From NCBI RefSeq assembly GCF_900696085.1, contig NZ_CAADFC020000004.1:1371501-1435500 (forward strand): a stretch of 64,000 bases of DNA, read 5' to 3'. Numbering within the stretch: the first letter of the stretch is position 1; every line of letters begins with the position of its first letter. The notes under the pieces are model-generated. The model was given only the letters and a program-made list of their open reading frames with translations. It did no database searches and was not told the DNA's origin. The position numbers were made by a program, and so were the translations under genes. Source of the stretch: Bradyrhizobium ivorense (GTDB lineage: Bacteria > Pseudomonadota > Alphaproteobacteria > Rhizobiales > Xanthobacteraceae). This document shows positions 19,351-27,154 of this stretch, piece after piece.

Positions 19351-19986
19351 TCACTCCCGCGCCACCACGGGCGCGCGCTGGTACTTGGCGCGGATGCGGT
19401 CGGGGACCGGGGAGAAATTGACCTCGGCGCTGCGGCGATCGATGCGGCTGACCGACATCAGTCCGTCCTTGCCGGCGACGATGTCGCCCTTGCGCAGGGT
19501 CGGATCGTCCTCGATCTTGACCGCGGCGAGGCCAACCGGATCCTTGCCGTTGCAGGTGCAGCCCGCGACGATCTCGTCGCGATAGCGGAATGCGTTGGGC
19601 AGCTCGGAATAGGGTTTTCCATCCTCGGTCTCGGCGCTGTCGATGTTGCCGCCATAGACCACCTCGGTGGCGCTCGCCGGGCAGAAGCTGTTGCAGGATT
19701 CCTGCTTGCTCTGCCTGCCGGTCGCCGCGAGCGGGAAGTAGCGGCCGTCGCAGCTCCGCACGCAATAGGCCTGGCCGCTGCCATAGCTGCTGTAGCGCGG
19801 ACGCTCGACCCGCTGCGCCGGCGCATAGCCATCATCGAACGGCATCCGCACCATCGGAGGACGGCCCTGCATCAGGCCGCCGAACAATTGCGAGAAGAAG
19901 TCCTGGGCCTGCGCGGCGGGCGCCAGCGAAACACAGCACAACGCTGCCGTCCCGAGCGTCCACCGTATCGTCTTTGGCATCAGCAT
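19351..19986 (-). CDS. DUF2865 secreted protein
   Basis: A 211-aa exported protein of the DUF2865 family, typical of Bradyrhizobium and relatives. A signal peptide ends at A-A-Q-A-Q-D. The mature part has the characteristic Cys pattern (Y-C-V-R-S-C-D-G-R-Y-F-P-L, then S-C-N-S-F-C-P-A-S, later G-C-T-C-N-G), presumably forming disulfides. The Y-G-G-N-I-D and Y-S-E-L-P-N-A-F-R-Y-R motifs follow. Function is unknown. It lies 9 bp downstream of the L,D-transpeptidase gene on the same strand, so the two probably share the stress promoter at 20850-20875 and act at the cell envelope. Confidence 0.85.
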   Translation of the reverse strand: MLMPKTIRWTLGTAALCCVSLAPAAQAQDFFSQLFGGLMQGRPPMVRMPFDDGYAPAQRVERPRYSSYGSGQAYCVRSCDGRYFPLAATGRQSKQESCNSFCPASATEVVYGGNIDSAETEDGKPYSELPNAFRYRDEIVAGCTCNGKDPVGLAAVKIEDDPTLRKGDIVAGKDGLMSVSRIDRRSAEVNFSPVPDRIRAKYQRAPVVARE

Positions 19987-19995
19987 GATCGATCT

Positions 19996-20802
19996 TTAGT
20001 AGGCCGCCGGCGCCGCGATGTTCATCGCCTGGCGTCCCGAGGGCAGCGTGGTCACGGCGGGACGCGGCGACGCCGGGCGGACCGAGATCCGGGTCGTGGT
20101 CGGGCCAAGCTCGCGCGCGGCGAGATGCGGCGCGTTCTTCGCCAGCACCACCACCTTGGTGCCGACATCGACCCGGCTGAACAGATCGGCGACGTCCTCA
20201 TTGGTCAGGCGGATGCAGCCGGAGGAGACGAACTTGCCGATGGTCGAGGGGTCGTTGGTGCCGTGGATGCGGTATTCGCTGGAGCCGAGATACATCGCGC
20301 GGGCGCCGAGCGGATTGCCCGGGCCGCCGGCCATGAAGCGCGGCAGATAGGGCTGGCGGCGGATCATCTCGGCCGGGGGATGCCAGTCCGGCCACTCCGC
20401 CTTGCGGCTGATGGTCTGCACGCCCGACCAGGTAAAGCCCTCGCGGCCGACGCCGACGCCGTAGCGGATCGCCCGGCCGCCACCGAGCACATAGTAAAGC
20501 GCGGTGTTGCCGGTATCGATGATGATGGTGCCGGCCGGCTCGTTGCTGTTGAGCGCGACGGTGGTGCGGCGCAGCCGCTCCGGCAGCGCGCCGTCCTCGG
20601 TCCCGGCCATGGGATCGTTCATCACCTCATCGGTCGGGAAGCCATCCGGCTGGGTCGAGGCATAGCCGAGCGGGCGGTAGTTCATCTGAGCGCTGGCCGG
20701 GCTCGCGACGACGAAGGGTGCTGCGAACAGGATGCTGGCGAAGGCAAGGGTGCGCGCGGCGCGCGACGCAGGCCGGCGGCGGGAGGGAGACTGCTGTGTC
20801 AT
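19996..20802 (-). CDS. L,D-transpeptidase (YkuD family)
   Basis: A 268-aa periplasmic enzyme that makes 3-3 peptidoglycan cross-links or attaches proteins to peptidoglycan. An Arg-rich signal peptide ends near S-P-A-S-A-Q. The YkuD catalytic block has H-G-T-N-D-P-S and S-S-G-C-I-R-L with the nucleophile Cys. The A-M-Y-L-G and Y-R-I-H-G strands typical of the family precede it. ATG at 20802 follows AGGGGC. An exact EcfG promoter lies 47 bp upstream, matching the frequent stress induction of this family. DUF2865 gene follows in the same direction. Confidence 0.93.
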   Translation of the reverse strand: MTQQSPSRRRPASRAARTLAFASILFAAPFVVASPASAQMNYRPLGYASTQPDGFPTDEVMNDPMAGTEDGALPERLRRTTVALNSNEPAGTIIIDTGNTALYYVLGGGRAIRYGVGVGREGFTWSGVQTISRKAEWPDWHPPAEMIRRQPYLPRFMAGGPGNPLGARAMYLGSSEYRIHGTNDPSTIGKFVSSGCIRLTNEDVADLFSRVDVGTKVVVLAKNAPHLAARELGPTTTRISVRPASPRPAVTTLPSGRQAMNIAAPAAY

Positions 20803-20849
20803 GTGCTGCCCCTGGAGGGATCCGCATCGAGGTGATGCGATGCCAAGCC

Positions 20850-20875
20850 AACGCGTCTCGCCGTCCGCCGGTTCC
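20850..20875 (-). promoter_or_regulatory. EcfG-type promoter for the L,D-transpeptidase gene
   Basis: Minus strand GGAAC (20875-20871), 17 bases, CGTT (20853-20850), 47 bp before the ATG. Exact consensus match. Confidence 0.75.
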
Positions 20876-20933
20876 GTCCCGAATCATCGCAAGACTGCGA
20901 TTGTCAACCCGTGGCAGCTCACGACTTCGCGAC

Positions 20934-20959
20934 GGAACCTTTCGCCGGGCTGTCTCGTT
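20934..20959 (+). promoter_or_regulatory. EcfG-type promoter for the AI-2E-type permease gene
   Basis: Plus strand GGAAC (20934-20938), 17 bases, CGTT (20956-20959), 72 bp before the proposed GTG start. It is back-to-back with the promoter at 20850-20875, so the divergent pair could fire together. Confidence 0.72.
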
Positions 20960-21031
20960 GTCACCGGCAGTTCGACGCGCGGGGCGGTTTCGCGGCGCAG
21001 TTGTTGTTTGTCCTCGCGCGGGAGACTTCTG

Positions 21032-22156
21032 GTGCGCGCCTTTCCGAGTGAACGTCTGCTTGGCAATGCGCCCCAAGGTCATTCTGAAGGCACGCCGCTC
21101 CCCGACAGCAAAGCCGAATTGCCGCCGGTCATTCGCCGCGCCGAGCTGGTCGCCTTCGCGCTGGTCGCGCTGCTGGTCATCGTCGTCGTCGCGGTGCTCT
21201 ATCTGGCGCGCGCGTTCTTCCTGCCGATCACCATGGCCTTCATCATCGGCACCATGCTGTCGCCGGCGGCAAGCTTGCTCGAACGCTACCGGATTCCGCG
21301 CCCGCTCGGCGCCGTGCTGATCGTGCTCGCGGTCGGCGCCGCCGTCACCTTCATGGTCGGGCTGATCGCCTCGCCGGTGATGGAGTGGAGCTCGCGGCTG
21401 CCCGAGCTCGGCGCGATTCTGAGGGACAAGCTGCACGTGTTCGACCGGCCGCTGGCGCTGTGGCAGGAGTTGCAGAGCATGGTCGGCGGCTCCGACACGC
21501 TCGCCACATTCCAGCTGCCGAAATTCGAGTGGGTGCAGCCGACGCTGGAATTCCTGTCGCCGACCTTCACCGAATTCCTGCTGTTCATCGCAACCCTGAT
21601 CCTGTTCATCGCGAGCTGGAAGGACCTGCGCCGCGCGCTGGTGATGACCTTCAGCGAGCGGCAGGCGCGGCTGCGCACGCTGCGCATCCTCAACGAGCTC
21701 GAAGTCCATCTCGGCAACTACCTGCTGACGGTGACGATGATCAATATCGGCGTCGGCATCCTCACCGGCGCGATCTGCGCCGTCGCCGGCATGCCGAATC
21801 CGGCCGGCCTCGGCGCGCTGGCCGCAGCATTGAACTTCGTCCCGATCATCGGCCCGGTCGCGATGTTCGTGGTGCTGGTTGCGGTCGGCATCATCGCCTC
21901 GCCGACCATCGGCGCCGGGCTGATCGCTCCGGCCTGCTTCACCGTATTGACCTTCATGGAAGGCCACTTCGTCACCCCGACGATCGTCGGCCGCAGGCTG
22001 TCCTTGAATGCGCTCGCGGTGTTCCTGGCGCTGGCGTTCTGGACCTGGCTGTGGGGCCCGATGGGCGCCTTCCTGTCGTCGCCGCTCTTGATCGTGGGGC
22101 TGATCGTCAAGGAGCATCTGATGCCGGTCAATTCGCCGCAGCTGCCTGAGGAATAG
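21032..22156 (+). CDS. AI-2E family transporter (YdiK/PerM type)
   Basis: A 374-aa integral membrane protein of the AI-2E family exporter/permease group, with about seven to eight membrane helices. Family features are the initial R-A-F-F-L-P-I-T-M-A-F-I segment, a long cytoplasmic/periplasmic loop between helices 3 and 4, and the conserved P-N-P-A-G-L-G-A-L-A-A-A-L-N-F-V-P-I-I-G-P block. Substrates vary in this family (autoinducer-2, Na+/H+). I chose GTG at 21032 because GGGAGA precedes it at the right distance; frames further upstream lack such a site. Stress promoter upstream. Confidence 0.88.
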   Translation: MRAFPSERLLGNAPQGHSEGTPLPDSKAELPPVIRRAELVAFALVALLVIVVVAVLYLARAFFLPITMAFIIGTMLSPAASLLERYRIPRPLGAVLIVLAVGAAVTFMVGLIASPVMEWSSRLPELGAILRDKLHVFDRPLALWQELQSMVGGSDTLATFQLPKFEWVQPTLEFLSPTFTEFLLFIATLILFIASWKDLRRALVMTFSERQARLRTLRILNELEVHLGNYLLTVTMINIGVGILTGAICAVAGMPNPAGLGALAAALNFVPIIGPVAMFVVLVAVGIIASPTIGAGLIAPACFTVLTFMEGHFVTPTIVGRRLSLNALAVFLALAFWTWLWGPMGAFLSSPLLIVGLIVKEHLMPVNSPQLPEE

Positions 22157-22200
22157 AAAGCGTTTTCAAGCGAGGTGGACAGCCCTTGGCGTGAAGAACG
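22157..22200. repeat. Short dispersed repeat (AAGCGTTTTC...GTGAAGAA)
   Basis: A truncated copy of the element at 22660-22765, directly after the transporter stop codon. Confidence 0.65.
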
Positions 22201-22232
22201 CACGTCGAACGGCAATGACCGGTTTCACCCAA

Positions 22233-22257
22233 GGAACATTGCCTGCGGCGAAACGTT
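22233..22257 (+). promoter_or_regulatory. EcfG-type promoter for the DUF883 gene
   Basis: GGAAC (22233-22237), 16 bases, CGTT (22254-22257), 36 bp before the ATG. Exact consensus match. Confidence 0.78.
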
Positions 22258-22293
22258 TTCTCGGCAAGCACGCGAGTTCTCCGGGAGCTTTCG

Positions 22294-22659
22294 ATGTCGG
22301 ACAGCGTATTTGGGATCAGGAACATGACGGACAAGACGACCTACGATCGCCTCGAGAAGGATGTCATCGCGGTGAAGAACGACATTGCCGCGCTCACCGA
22401 GCAGATCACCGACGCGCTCAATTCGTTTGCCGGCAACGCCGGCAAGCAGGCGCGCCGCCGCCTCAACGAGGCCCGCAGCAACGCGGAATCCAAGCTCGAC
22501 GACATGTCGGAGCGCGGCAGCGCGATGATGGGCGCGGCGCAGGACGCGGCATCCTCGATCGAGGAGTCGCTGGAAGAGGTGATCGCGCAGCGGCCGCTCG
22601 CAACCGTCGGCCTTGCGCTCGGCCTCGGCTTTTTGATCGGCCTCACCTGGCGCCGCTAA
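22294..22659 (+). CDS. DUF883 family (ElaB/YqjD-like) membrane-anchored protein
   Basis: A 121-aa protein of the DUF883 family. It has a long charged, Ala-rich amphipathic helix (about residues 15-95), then a C-terminal membrane anchor T-V-G-L-A-L-G-L-G-F-L-I-G-L-T-W-R-R. In E. coli the relatives ElaB, YqjD and YgaM are stationary-phase, RpoS-dependent inner-membrane proteins, and YqjD binds ribosomes. Here an exact EcfG promoter lies 36 bp upstream, which parallels that stress control. ATG at 22294 has GGGAG with 6-base spacing; an internal ATG at 22324 is also possible. The holin-like gene follows. Confidence 0.9.
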   Translation: MSDSVFGIRNMTDKTTYDRLEKDVIAVKNDIAALTEQITDALNSFAGNAGKQARRRLNEARSNAESKLDDMSERGSAMMGAAQDAASSIEESLEEVIAQRPLATVGLALGLGFLIGLTWRR

Positions 22660-22765
22660 AGCGTTTTCCAGCGAAGTGGATGCCGGTTCGCGTGAAGAAA
22701 ACGCGTCAAAACAGGAATCTAGAGCTCCGTTCCGATGGAATCGGAACGGTAAAGCTCTAGAGCGC
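22660..22765. repeat. Dispersed palindromic repeat (GCGTTTTCCAGCGAAGTGGAT family)
   Basis: Contains GCGTTTTCCAGCGAAGTGG, GACGCGTTTTC-type arms and a perfect CCGTTCCGAT / ATCGGAACGG hairpin, ending in an AGAGCTC...GAGCTCTA pair. An inverted copy is at 39665-39770. It separates the DUF883 and holin-like genes. Confidence 0.82.
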
Positions 22766-22784
22766 TTCGAGGCAAGGCACGGCG

Positions 22785-23225
22785 ATGCTCCAGCGGCTGA
22801 TCAATGACGTCAAGGACTCCGCCGGCAGCGCGCTGCGGCTGACCTCGCTCGCCGGCGCGGCCGCGATCGCATTGTTCATCGCCATCGCCTTCCTGTGCGC
22901 CGCCGCCTTCGTGTTCGTGCTGCAGCATTACGGTCCGGTGGAGGCGTGCCTGGCCGGCGCCGCGCTGTTCTTCGTGGTCACGCTGATCGCCGCCGGCGCC
23001 TTCATGGCGCGCCGGCGCGAGATGCGGCGGCGCGCCGAACGGGCCGCGAAGGCCACCGCCGCCGCGGCACTTGCCGATCCGGTGATGATCGCGACCGGCC
23101 TGCAGATCGTCCGCGCCATCGGCGTCAAGCGGCTGATTCCGATCATCGCCGTCGGCGGCCTCGCGCTCGGCCTGATGGCAAGCCGCAGCGCCGCCGCGAG
23201 CGAGAAGCCGGCGGAGGAGGAATAG
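22785..23225 (+). CDS. Phage-holin-like small membrane protein
   Basis: A 146-aa protein with two strong membrane helices (about residues 24-48 and 54-76), a very basic cytoplasmic R-R-R-E-M-R-R-R-A-E-R segment and a third weaker hydrophobic stretch near 112-128. This pattern matches the phage holin family III/Holin-X-like proteins that in bacteria sit next to DUF883 genes (YqjE with YqjD). There is no lysis gene nearby, so a phage role is unlikely. It probably shares the EcfG promoter of the DUF883 gene, although a repeat element lies between. Confidence 0.8.
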   Translation: MLQRLINDVKDSAGSALRLTSLAGAAAIALFIAIAFLCAAAFVFVLQHYGPVEACLAGAALFFVVTLIAAGAFMARRREMRRRAERAAKATAAAALADPVMIATGLQIVRAIGVKRLIPIIAVGGLALGLMASRSAAASEKPAEEE

Positions 23226-23295
23226 CGGACGACATCGAATTTGTTGCGCCACTCGGATTGCTTTGTCGCACCTACTTTCTTTCCAGTTTCCAGCT

Positions 23296-23520
23296 GAGGT
23301 GTGAGGTGAGCACGCCTCTCAGGCTCCCTCCCCCCTTGCGGGGGAGGGTGGGGAGAGGGGTGCCACACGGCGAACTCTCTCAGCGCGAACGAAGCATACT
23401 CGTCGTTGCGAGATTGACCTTCACATCATCATCTCGTCCGGGGCCACCCCTCTCCCCAGCCCTCCCCCGCAAGGGGGGAGGGAGCCCATCCGCTGGTGCT
23501 TCCCTCACTGGCGCGGTTGG
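23296..23520. repeat. Long inverted repeat with CCCTCCCCCCTTGCGGGGGAGGG arms
   Basis: Two oppositely oriented copies of a CTCCCCC...GGGGGAG hairpin, each with an adjoining GGGTGGGGAGAGGGG or CCCCTCTCCCC arm, flank a 70-bp centre. Related elements are at 50311-50532, 58110-58330 and in 58690-59366. It fills the gap between the holin-like gene and the convergent binding-protein gene. Confidence 0.82.
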
Positions 23521-23530
23521 TTCTCCCGCG

Positions 23531-24742
23531 CTACTGCGAGATCAGCTTGCAGTTGCCCTCCTCGAGCGGCTTGAAAGCTTCGGCCGCCGGCGTCGTCGCG
23601 AGGATTTCGTAATAGTCCCACGGCCGCTTCGACTGCGCCGGGGTCTTGACCTTGGCGAGATACATGTCGTGGATCACCCGGCCATCGGGACGGACCTTTG
23701 CATTGGCGAACAAGGGATCCTGGATTTCCATGCGCTTCAACTCGGCCACCGCCTCGAGCCCGTTGTCGGAATTTTTGGCGGCCACCGCGGCAAGATACGA
23801 CCGCACGGTCGAATAGACGCCGGCATGGTTCATGTTCGGCATCTTGCCTGATTTGTCGAAGAAGCGCTTGCTCCATGCCCGGGTCTGATCGTTCAGGTCC
23901 CAGTAGAACGCCGTGGTCAGCAGCAGGCCCTGGGCCGCGCTGAGACCGAGCGAGTGCACGTCGTTGATGAAGATCAACAGCGCCGCCACCTGCTGATCCT
24001 TGCCGCCGATGCCGAACTCCGCCGCCTGCTTCAGCGCATTGACGGTGTCGCCGCCGACATTGGCGAGGCCGATGATTTTTGCACCCGACGTCTGCGCCGA
24101 CAGCAGATAGGACGAAAAGTCCGACGTGTTCAGCGGGTGCTTGACCGATCCCAGCACCTTGCCGCCGTTGGCGGCGATGACCCGCGATGCCTCGCTCTCC
24201 AGCGAGGCGCCGAACGCGAAGTTGGTGGTGACGAAGTACCAGCTGCCGCCGCCCGCGCGGGTGACGGCGCGCCCGGTCGAGTTGGCGAGCGCGTAGGTGT
24301 CGAACACCCATTGCACCGTGTTCGGCGAGCACGCCGCCCCGGTGAGGTCTGTGGTTGCCGCGCTCGACGGCAGATAGGCAACGTTGGAGCCGCGCAGCAA
24401 TTCGTTCAACGCCAGCGCGACAGCCGAATTCGGCACGTCGACGATCGCGTCGATGCCGTCGACGTCCTTCCAGCGCCGCGCGATGCTGGAGCCGACATCG
24501 GCCTTGTTCTGATGATCCGCGACCAGCAGCTCGACCTTGATCGACGGATGACTGGCGCGGAAATCGTCGATCGCAAGCTGCGCCGCGATCACCGATCCCT
24601 GCCCCGTGGCATCAGCGAACAGGCTGGATTGATCGTTGAGCACACCGATCTTGACGACGCCGCCGGACATTTCCGCCCGCGCCGCGCCGCTCAGCGTCCA
24701 TAGGCAAACCGCGGCAACAACCAGTCTCACACCTCTCATCAC
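23531..24742 (-). CDS. ABC transporter periplasmic binding protein (LivK-like)
   Basis: A 403-aa protein of the Leu/Ile/Val-binding (type I periplasmic fold) class. Signal peptide ends at A-A-R-A-E. The mature protein starts with V-K-I-G-V-L-N-D-Q-S-S and shows the usual A-Q-L-A-I-D-D-F and L-V-A-D-H-Q-N-K-A-D segments. No permease or ATPase gene is adjacent. In aromatic-degrading Bradyrhizobium such orphan receptors often bind aromatic acids. The neighbouring MarR/gentisate genes make that likely here, but this is inference; branched-chain amino acids remain possible. Start could be either of two adjacent ATG codons. Confidence 0.85.
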   Translation of the reverse strand: MMRGVRLVVAAVCLWTLSGAARAEMSGGVVKIGVLNDQSSLFADATGQGSVIAAQLAIDDFRASHPSIKVELLVADHQNKADVGSSIARRWKDVDGIDAIVDVPNSAVALALNELLRGSNVAYLPSSAATTDLTGAACSPNTVQWVFDTYALANSTGRAVTRAGGGSWYFVTTNFAFGASLESEASRVIAANGGKVLGSVKHPLNTSDFSSYLLSAQTSGAKIIGLANVGGDTVNALKQAAEFGIGGKDQQVAALLIFINDVHSLGLSAAQGLLLTTAFYWDLNDQTRAWSKRFFDKSGKMPNMNHAGVYSTVRSYLAAVAAKNSDNGLEAVAELKRMEIQDPLFANAKVRPDGRVIHDMYLAKVKTPAQSKRPWDYYEILATTPAAEAFKPLEEGNCKLISQ

Positions 24743-24815
24743 GCGTCCTCCTTGGTTGATGACCGGCGCCTTGTCTCGGCGCCGGCGGCCTCGAAGGATT
24801 AGCCCGATGAAAGGA

Positions 24816-25361
24816 TCAGCCCTTGCGACCTCCTCTCGCGGAATTCGAGACCTTCTTGCTTGGGATCAGGGCTTTGTCGATCGGCACCCGACTCGAGTGG
24901 TTATGGGAGAGAACAAGCCGGTTCAGAAATTCGAGAAACGTCTTCTGTTCGGTGACGTTGAGCGGCGCGAGAATCCGCTGCTGCACGCGCTCGGTGGCGT
25001 CCTGGATCTCCGCCAGCAGGCGTTCGCCCGCCGCGGTCGGAAACAGCAGCTTGGCCCTGCGGTCCTCTTCGGAGACCTGCCGCACCACCAGGCCCTTGGC
25101 CTCCAGACGATCGATCACGCCGGAAATCGTCGTGCGATCGAAGCCGATCGCATTGGCGAGCCGGAGCTGGTCGATGCCGGGATAGACCGAAACCGCGGCG
25201 ATCGCGGCGTACTGCACCGGCGTGACCTCGAACTCCGCGGTCTCCTCGAGGAAGATCGATACCGCCATCTGCTGCAGCCGCCGGATCAGATGGCCGGGCT
25301 TGCGATGCAGCAGCAGGTCGATGTCGAGCGCCAGCGGCTCGACCGAGGTCTTTCGTTTCAT
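24816..25361 (-). CDS. MarR family regulator of the gentisate island
   Basis: A 181-aa winged-helix regulator. The helical dimer region, HTH segment (I-D-Q-L-R-L-A-N-A-I-G-F-D-R-T-T-I-S-G-V-I-D-R-L) and wing (V-S-E-E-D-R-R-A-K-L-L-F-P-T-A-A-G) match MarR proteins. MarR proteins of aromatic clusters usually repress in the absence of the aromatic substrate. It is divergent from the hydroxylase gene, and the intervening region contains an ATCAGTAT...ATACTGAT palindrome. The start ATG at 25361 is preferred to upstream in-frame codons because it gives the usual length. Confidence 0.9.
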   Translation of the reverse strand: MKRKTSVEPLALDIDLLLHRKPGHLIRRLQQMAVSIFLEETAEFEVTPVQYAAIAAVSVYPGIDQLRLANAIGFDRTTISGVIDRLEAKGLVVRQVSEEDRRAKLLFPTAAGERLLAEIQDATERVQQRILAPLNVTEQKTFLEFLNRLVLSHNHSSRVPIDKALIPSKKVSNSARGGRKG

Positions 25362-25465
25362 GATGGATCCGGTACGCGGTTGCGATTTGATCGTGTTGTA
25401 GCACGGCGTCTCACCTCCCGCGAAAGAACCGAAGCGACCATCAACAGATTGCAATCTGACAACTG

Positions 25466-25494
25466 ATCAGTATTATGTCAATCCGTATACTGAT
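25466..25494. promoter_or_regulatory. Probable MarR operator, marR-hydroxylase gap
   Basis: Inverted repeat ATCAGTAT (25466-25473) and ATACTGAT (25487-25494) between the divergent marR and hydroxylase genes. The right half, extended to GTATACTGATTA, recurs exactly (as reverse complement TAATCAGTATAC) at 28232-28243 in the other divergent promoter of the island. Confidence 0.7.
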
Positions 25495-25510
25495 TAATTG
25501 GGAGAGCGGC

Positions 25511-26695
25511 ATGATCGTCGTCGTCGGGGGTGGCATTGGCGGGCTGGCCGCCGCGTTGGGGCTGGCCAAAGCGGGGCACCGGGTCACCGTGCTGGAGAAG
25601 GCGCCGCAGTTCGGCGAAGTGGGCGCCGGCCTGCAGCTCGGCCCGAACGCCAGCCGGATGCTCGACCAGCTCGGCGTGCTCGACGCCGTGCATCGTTCGG
25701 CGGTGTTTCCGGGCCGGCTGACGATGTGCGACATCGCCGACGGTAGCCAGATCGCCGAACTGGACCTTGGAACATCGTTTCGCGACCGCTACGGCTATCC
25801 CTACCTCGTGATGCACCGCACCGATCTGCATCAGGCATTGCTCGACGGCTGCAGGGCCAATCCGGCGATCTCGCTCAACACGGCGTGCGACGTCGTTGGC
25901 GTCGCGGATGAGCGCGACGGCATCATCGTCAGCTGCGCGGATGGCCGCACGCTGGCGGCCGAGGCCGTGATCGGCGCCGACGGCATCCGCTCGGTGATCC
26001 GGAGCAAACTGATCGACGACGGCGAGCCGATCGATTCCGGCTACGTCGCCTATCGCGGCGCGGTGGCGATGACCGAGATGTCGGAACATGCCGGCCTCGA
26101 CAATGTCGTGCTGTGGACCGGCCACGAGATCCATCTCGTGCAATACCCGGTACGGCGCGGCGAGCTCTATAACCAGGTTGCAGTGTTCAGGACGCCTGTC
26201 GGCGCCGATGACAGCGATCCGGCAAAGATCTCGGCCGAGCTGGACGAGTGCTACGCCTGGACCTGCGCGCATGTGCGCCGCGCGATCCCGACCGTCGGCC
26301 GCGCCCGGCGGTGGCGGCTGTACGACCGCGCGCCCGCGCGCGGCTGGGTCAAGGGGCGGATCGCGCTGCTCGGCGACGCCGCGCATCCGATGCTGCAATA
26401 TCTCGCGCAGGGCGCCTGCCAGGCGCTGGAAGACGCGGTGTGCCTCTCCGAGCAGGTCACGACGCACGGCGACCGCATCGAGGACGCCTTCCGCGCCTAC
26501 GAAGCGTTGCGGGCGCCGCGCACCGCGCGCGTGCAGACCAACGCCCGCATCTTCGGCGACATCATCCATGCCGACGCCGCCAACCAGCTGACAAGAAACG
26601 CGCTGCTCGCCACCACCGCCCGCGACGATTTCCGCTACGTCAACTGGCTGTATGGGCACGCGGTGTCGAGCCCAGCGGGGCTGCCGATTGGGTGA
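25511..26695 (+). CDS. 3-Hydroxybenzoate 6-monooxygenase-like FAD hydroxylase
   Basis: A 394-aa flavoprotein of the aromatic-ring hydroxylase (UbiH/PHBH-like) class. The Rossmann motif G-G-G-I-G-G-L is at residues 7-13, the D-G motif is I-G-A-D-G-I-R-S, and the second FAD motif is A-L-L-G-D-A-A-H-P-M. It closely resembles 3-hydroxybenzoate 6-hydroxylases, which use NADH and O2 to make gentisate. The gentisate dioxygenase gene nearby supports this, though salicylate 5- or 1-hydroxylase-type activity cannot be excluded. ATG at 25511 has GGGAGAG at ideal spacing. Confidence 0.88.
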   Translation: MIVVVGGGIGGLAAALGLAKAGHRVTVLEKAPQFGEVGAGLQLGPNASRMLDQLGVLDAVHRSAVFPGRLTMCDIADGSQIAELDLGTSFRDRYGYPYLVMHRTDLHQALLDGCRANPAISLNTACDVVGVADERDGIIVSCADGRTLAAEAVIGADGIRSVIRSKLIDDGEPIDSGYVAYRGAVAMTEMSEHAGLDNVVLWTGHEIHLVQYPVRRGELYNQVAVFRTPVGADDSDPAKISAELDECYAWTCAHVRRAIPTVGRARRWRLYDRAPARGWVKGRIALLGDAAHPMLQYLAQGACQALEDAVCLSEQVTTHGDRIEDAFRAYEALRAPRTARVQTNARIFGDIIHADAANQLTRNALLATTARDDFRYVNWLYGHAVSSPAGLPIG

Positions 26696-26714
26696 GGGGG
26701 CGAGGAGATGCGTT

Positions 26715-26800
26715 CGTCATTGCGAGGAGCGATAGCGACGAAGCAATCCATCCCTCCCCGAGCTGAGGCATGGATTGCTTCGCTCCGCTCGCAATGACGG
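26715..26800. repeat. CGTCATTGCGAGGAGC palindromic repeat
   Basis: Long imperfect palindrome with ends CGTCATTGCGAGGAGC and GCTCGCAATGACG and inner arms GAAGCAATCCAT / ATGGATTGCTTC. It is the first of three adjacent hairpin repeats filling the 459-bp gap between two convergent genes. Confidence 0.85.
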
Positions 26801-26825
26801 GGCTAGGCCACGCCAAAATCCATCA

Positions 26826-26953
26826 CCGTCATCCTGCGGAGCGCGCACTTGCGCGCGTCTCGAAGGATGAATCGGCCCCGCTGACGCCGCAGGGAGGAAG
26901 CCGGGCCGTCGATCCTTCGAGGCTCGCAAGGGCTCGCACCTCAGGATGACGGG
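26826..26953. repeat. GTCATCC hairpin repeat
   Basis: Copy of the family at 16420-16529; ends CCGTCATCCTGCGGAGCGCG and CGCACCTCAGGATGACGG. Confidence 0.82.
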
Positions 26954-27023
26954 ACTAGCAGTAGCGCACACCTTGCTTTCGCAAGGACGGCACTGGAGAG
27001 TGGATGCACAAGCACCCATCTCC

Positions 27024-27133
27024 CCGTCATCCTGAGGTGCGAGCCTCTTCGGCGAGCCTCGAAGGATGAATCGGCCCGGCTGCTAGCAGCCGATCCTTCG
27101 AGACGCCGCTTCGCGGCTCCTCGGGATGACGGG
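27024..27133. repeat. GTCATCC hairpin repeat
   Basis: Another copy of the same family immediately before the end of the gentisate dioxygenase gene. Confidence 0.82.
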
Positions 27134-27154
27134 GCAAACAGCAGCGACCAGCCC

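Noticed and set aside
22785..23225. Prophage remnant because of a holin-like gene
   Set aside because: The gene is paired with DUF883 as in YqjDE modules; no lysin, integrase or other phage gene is near.
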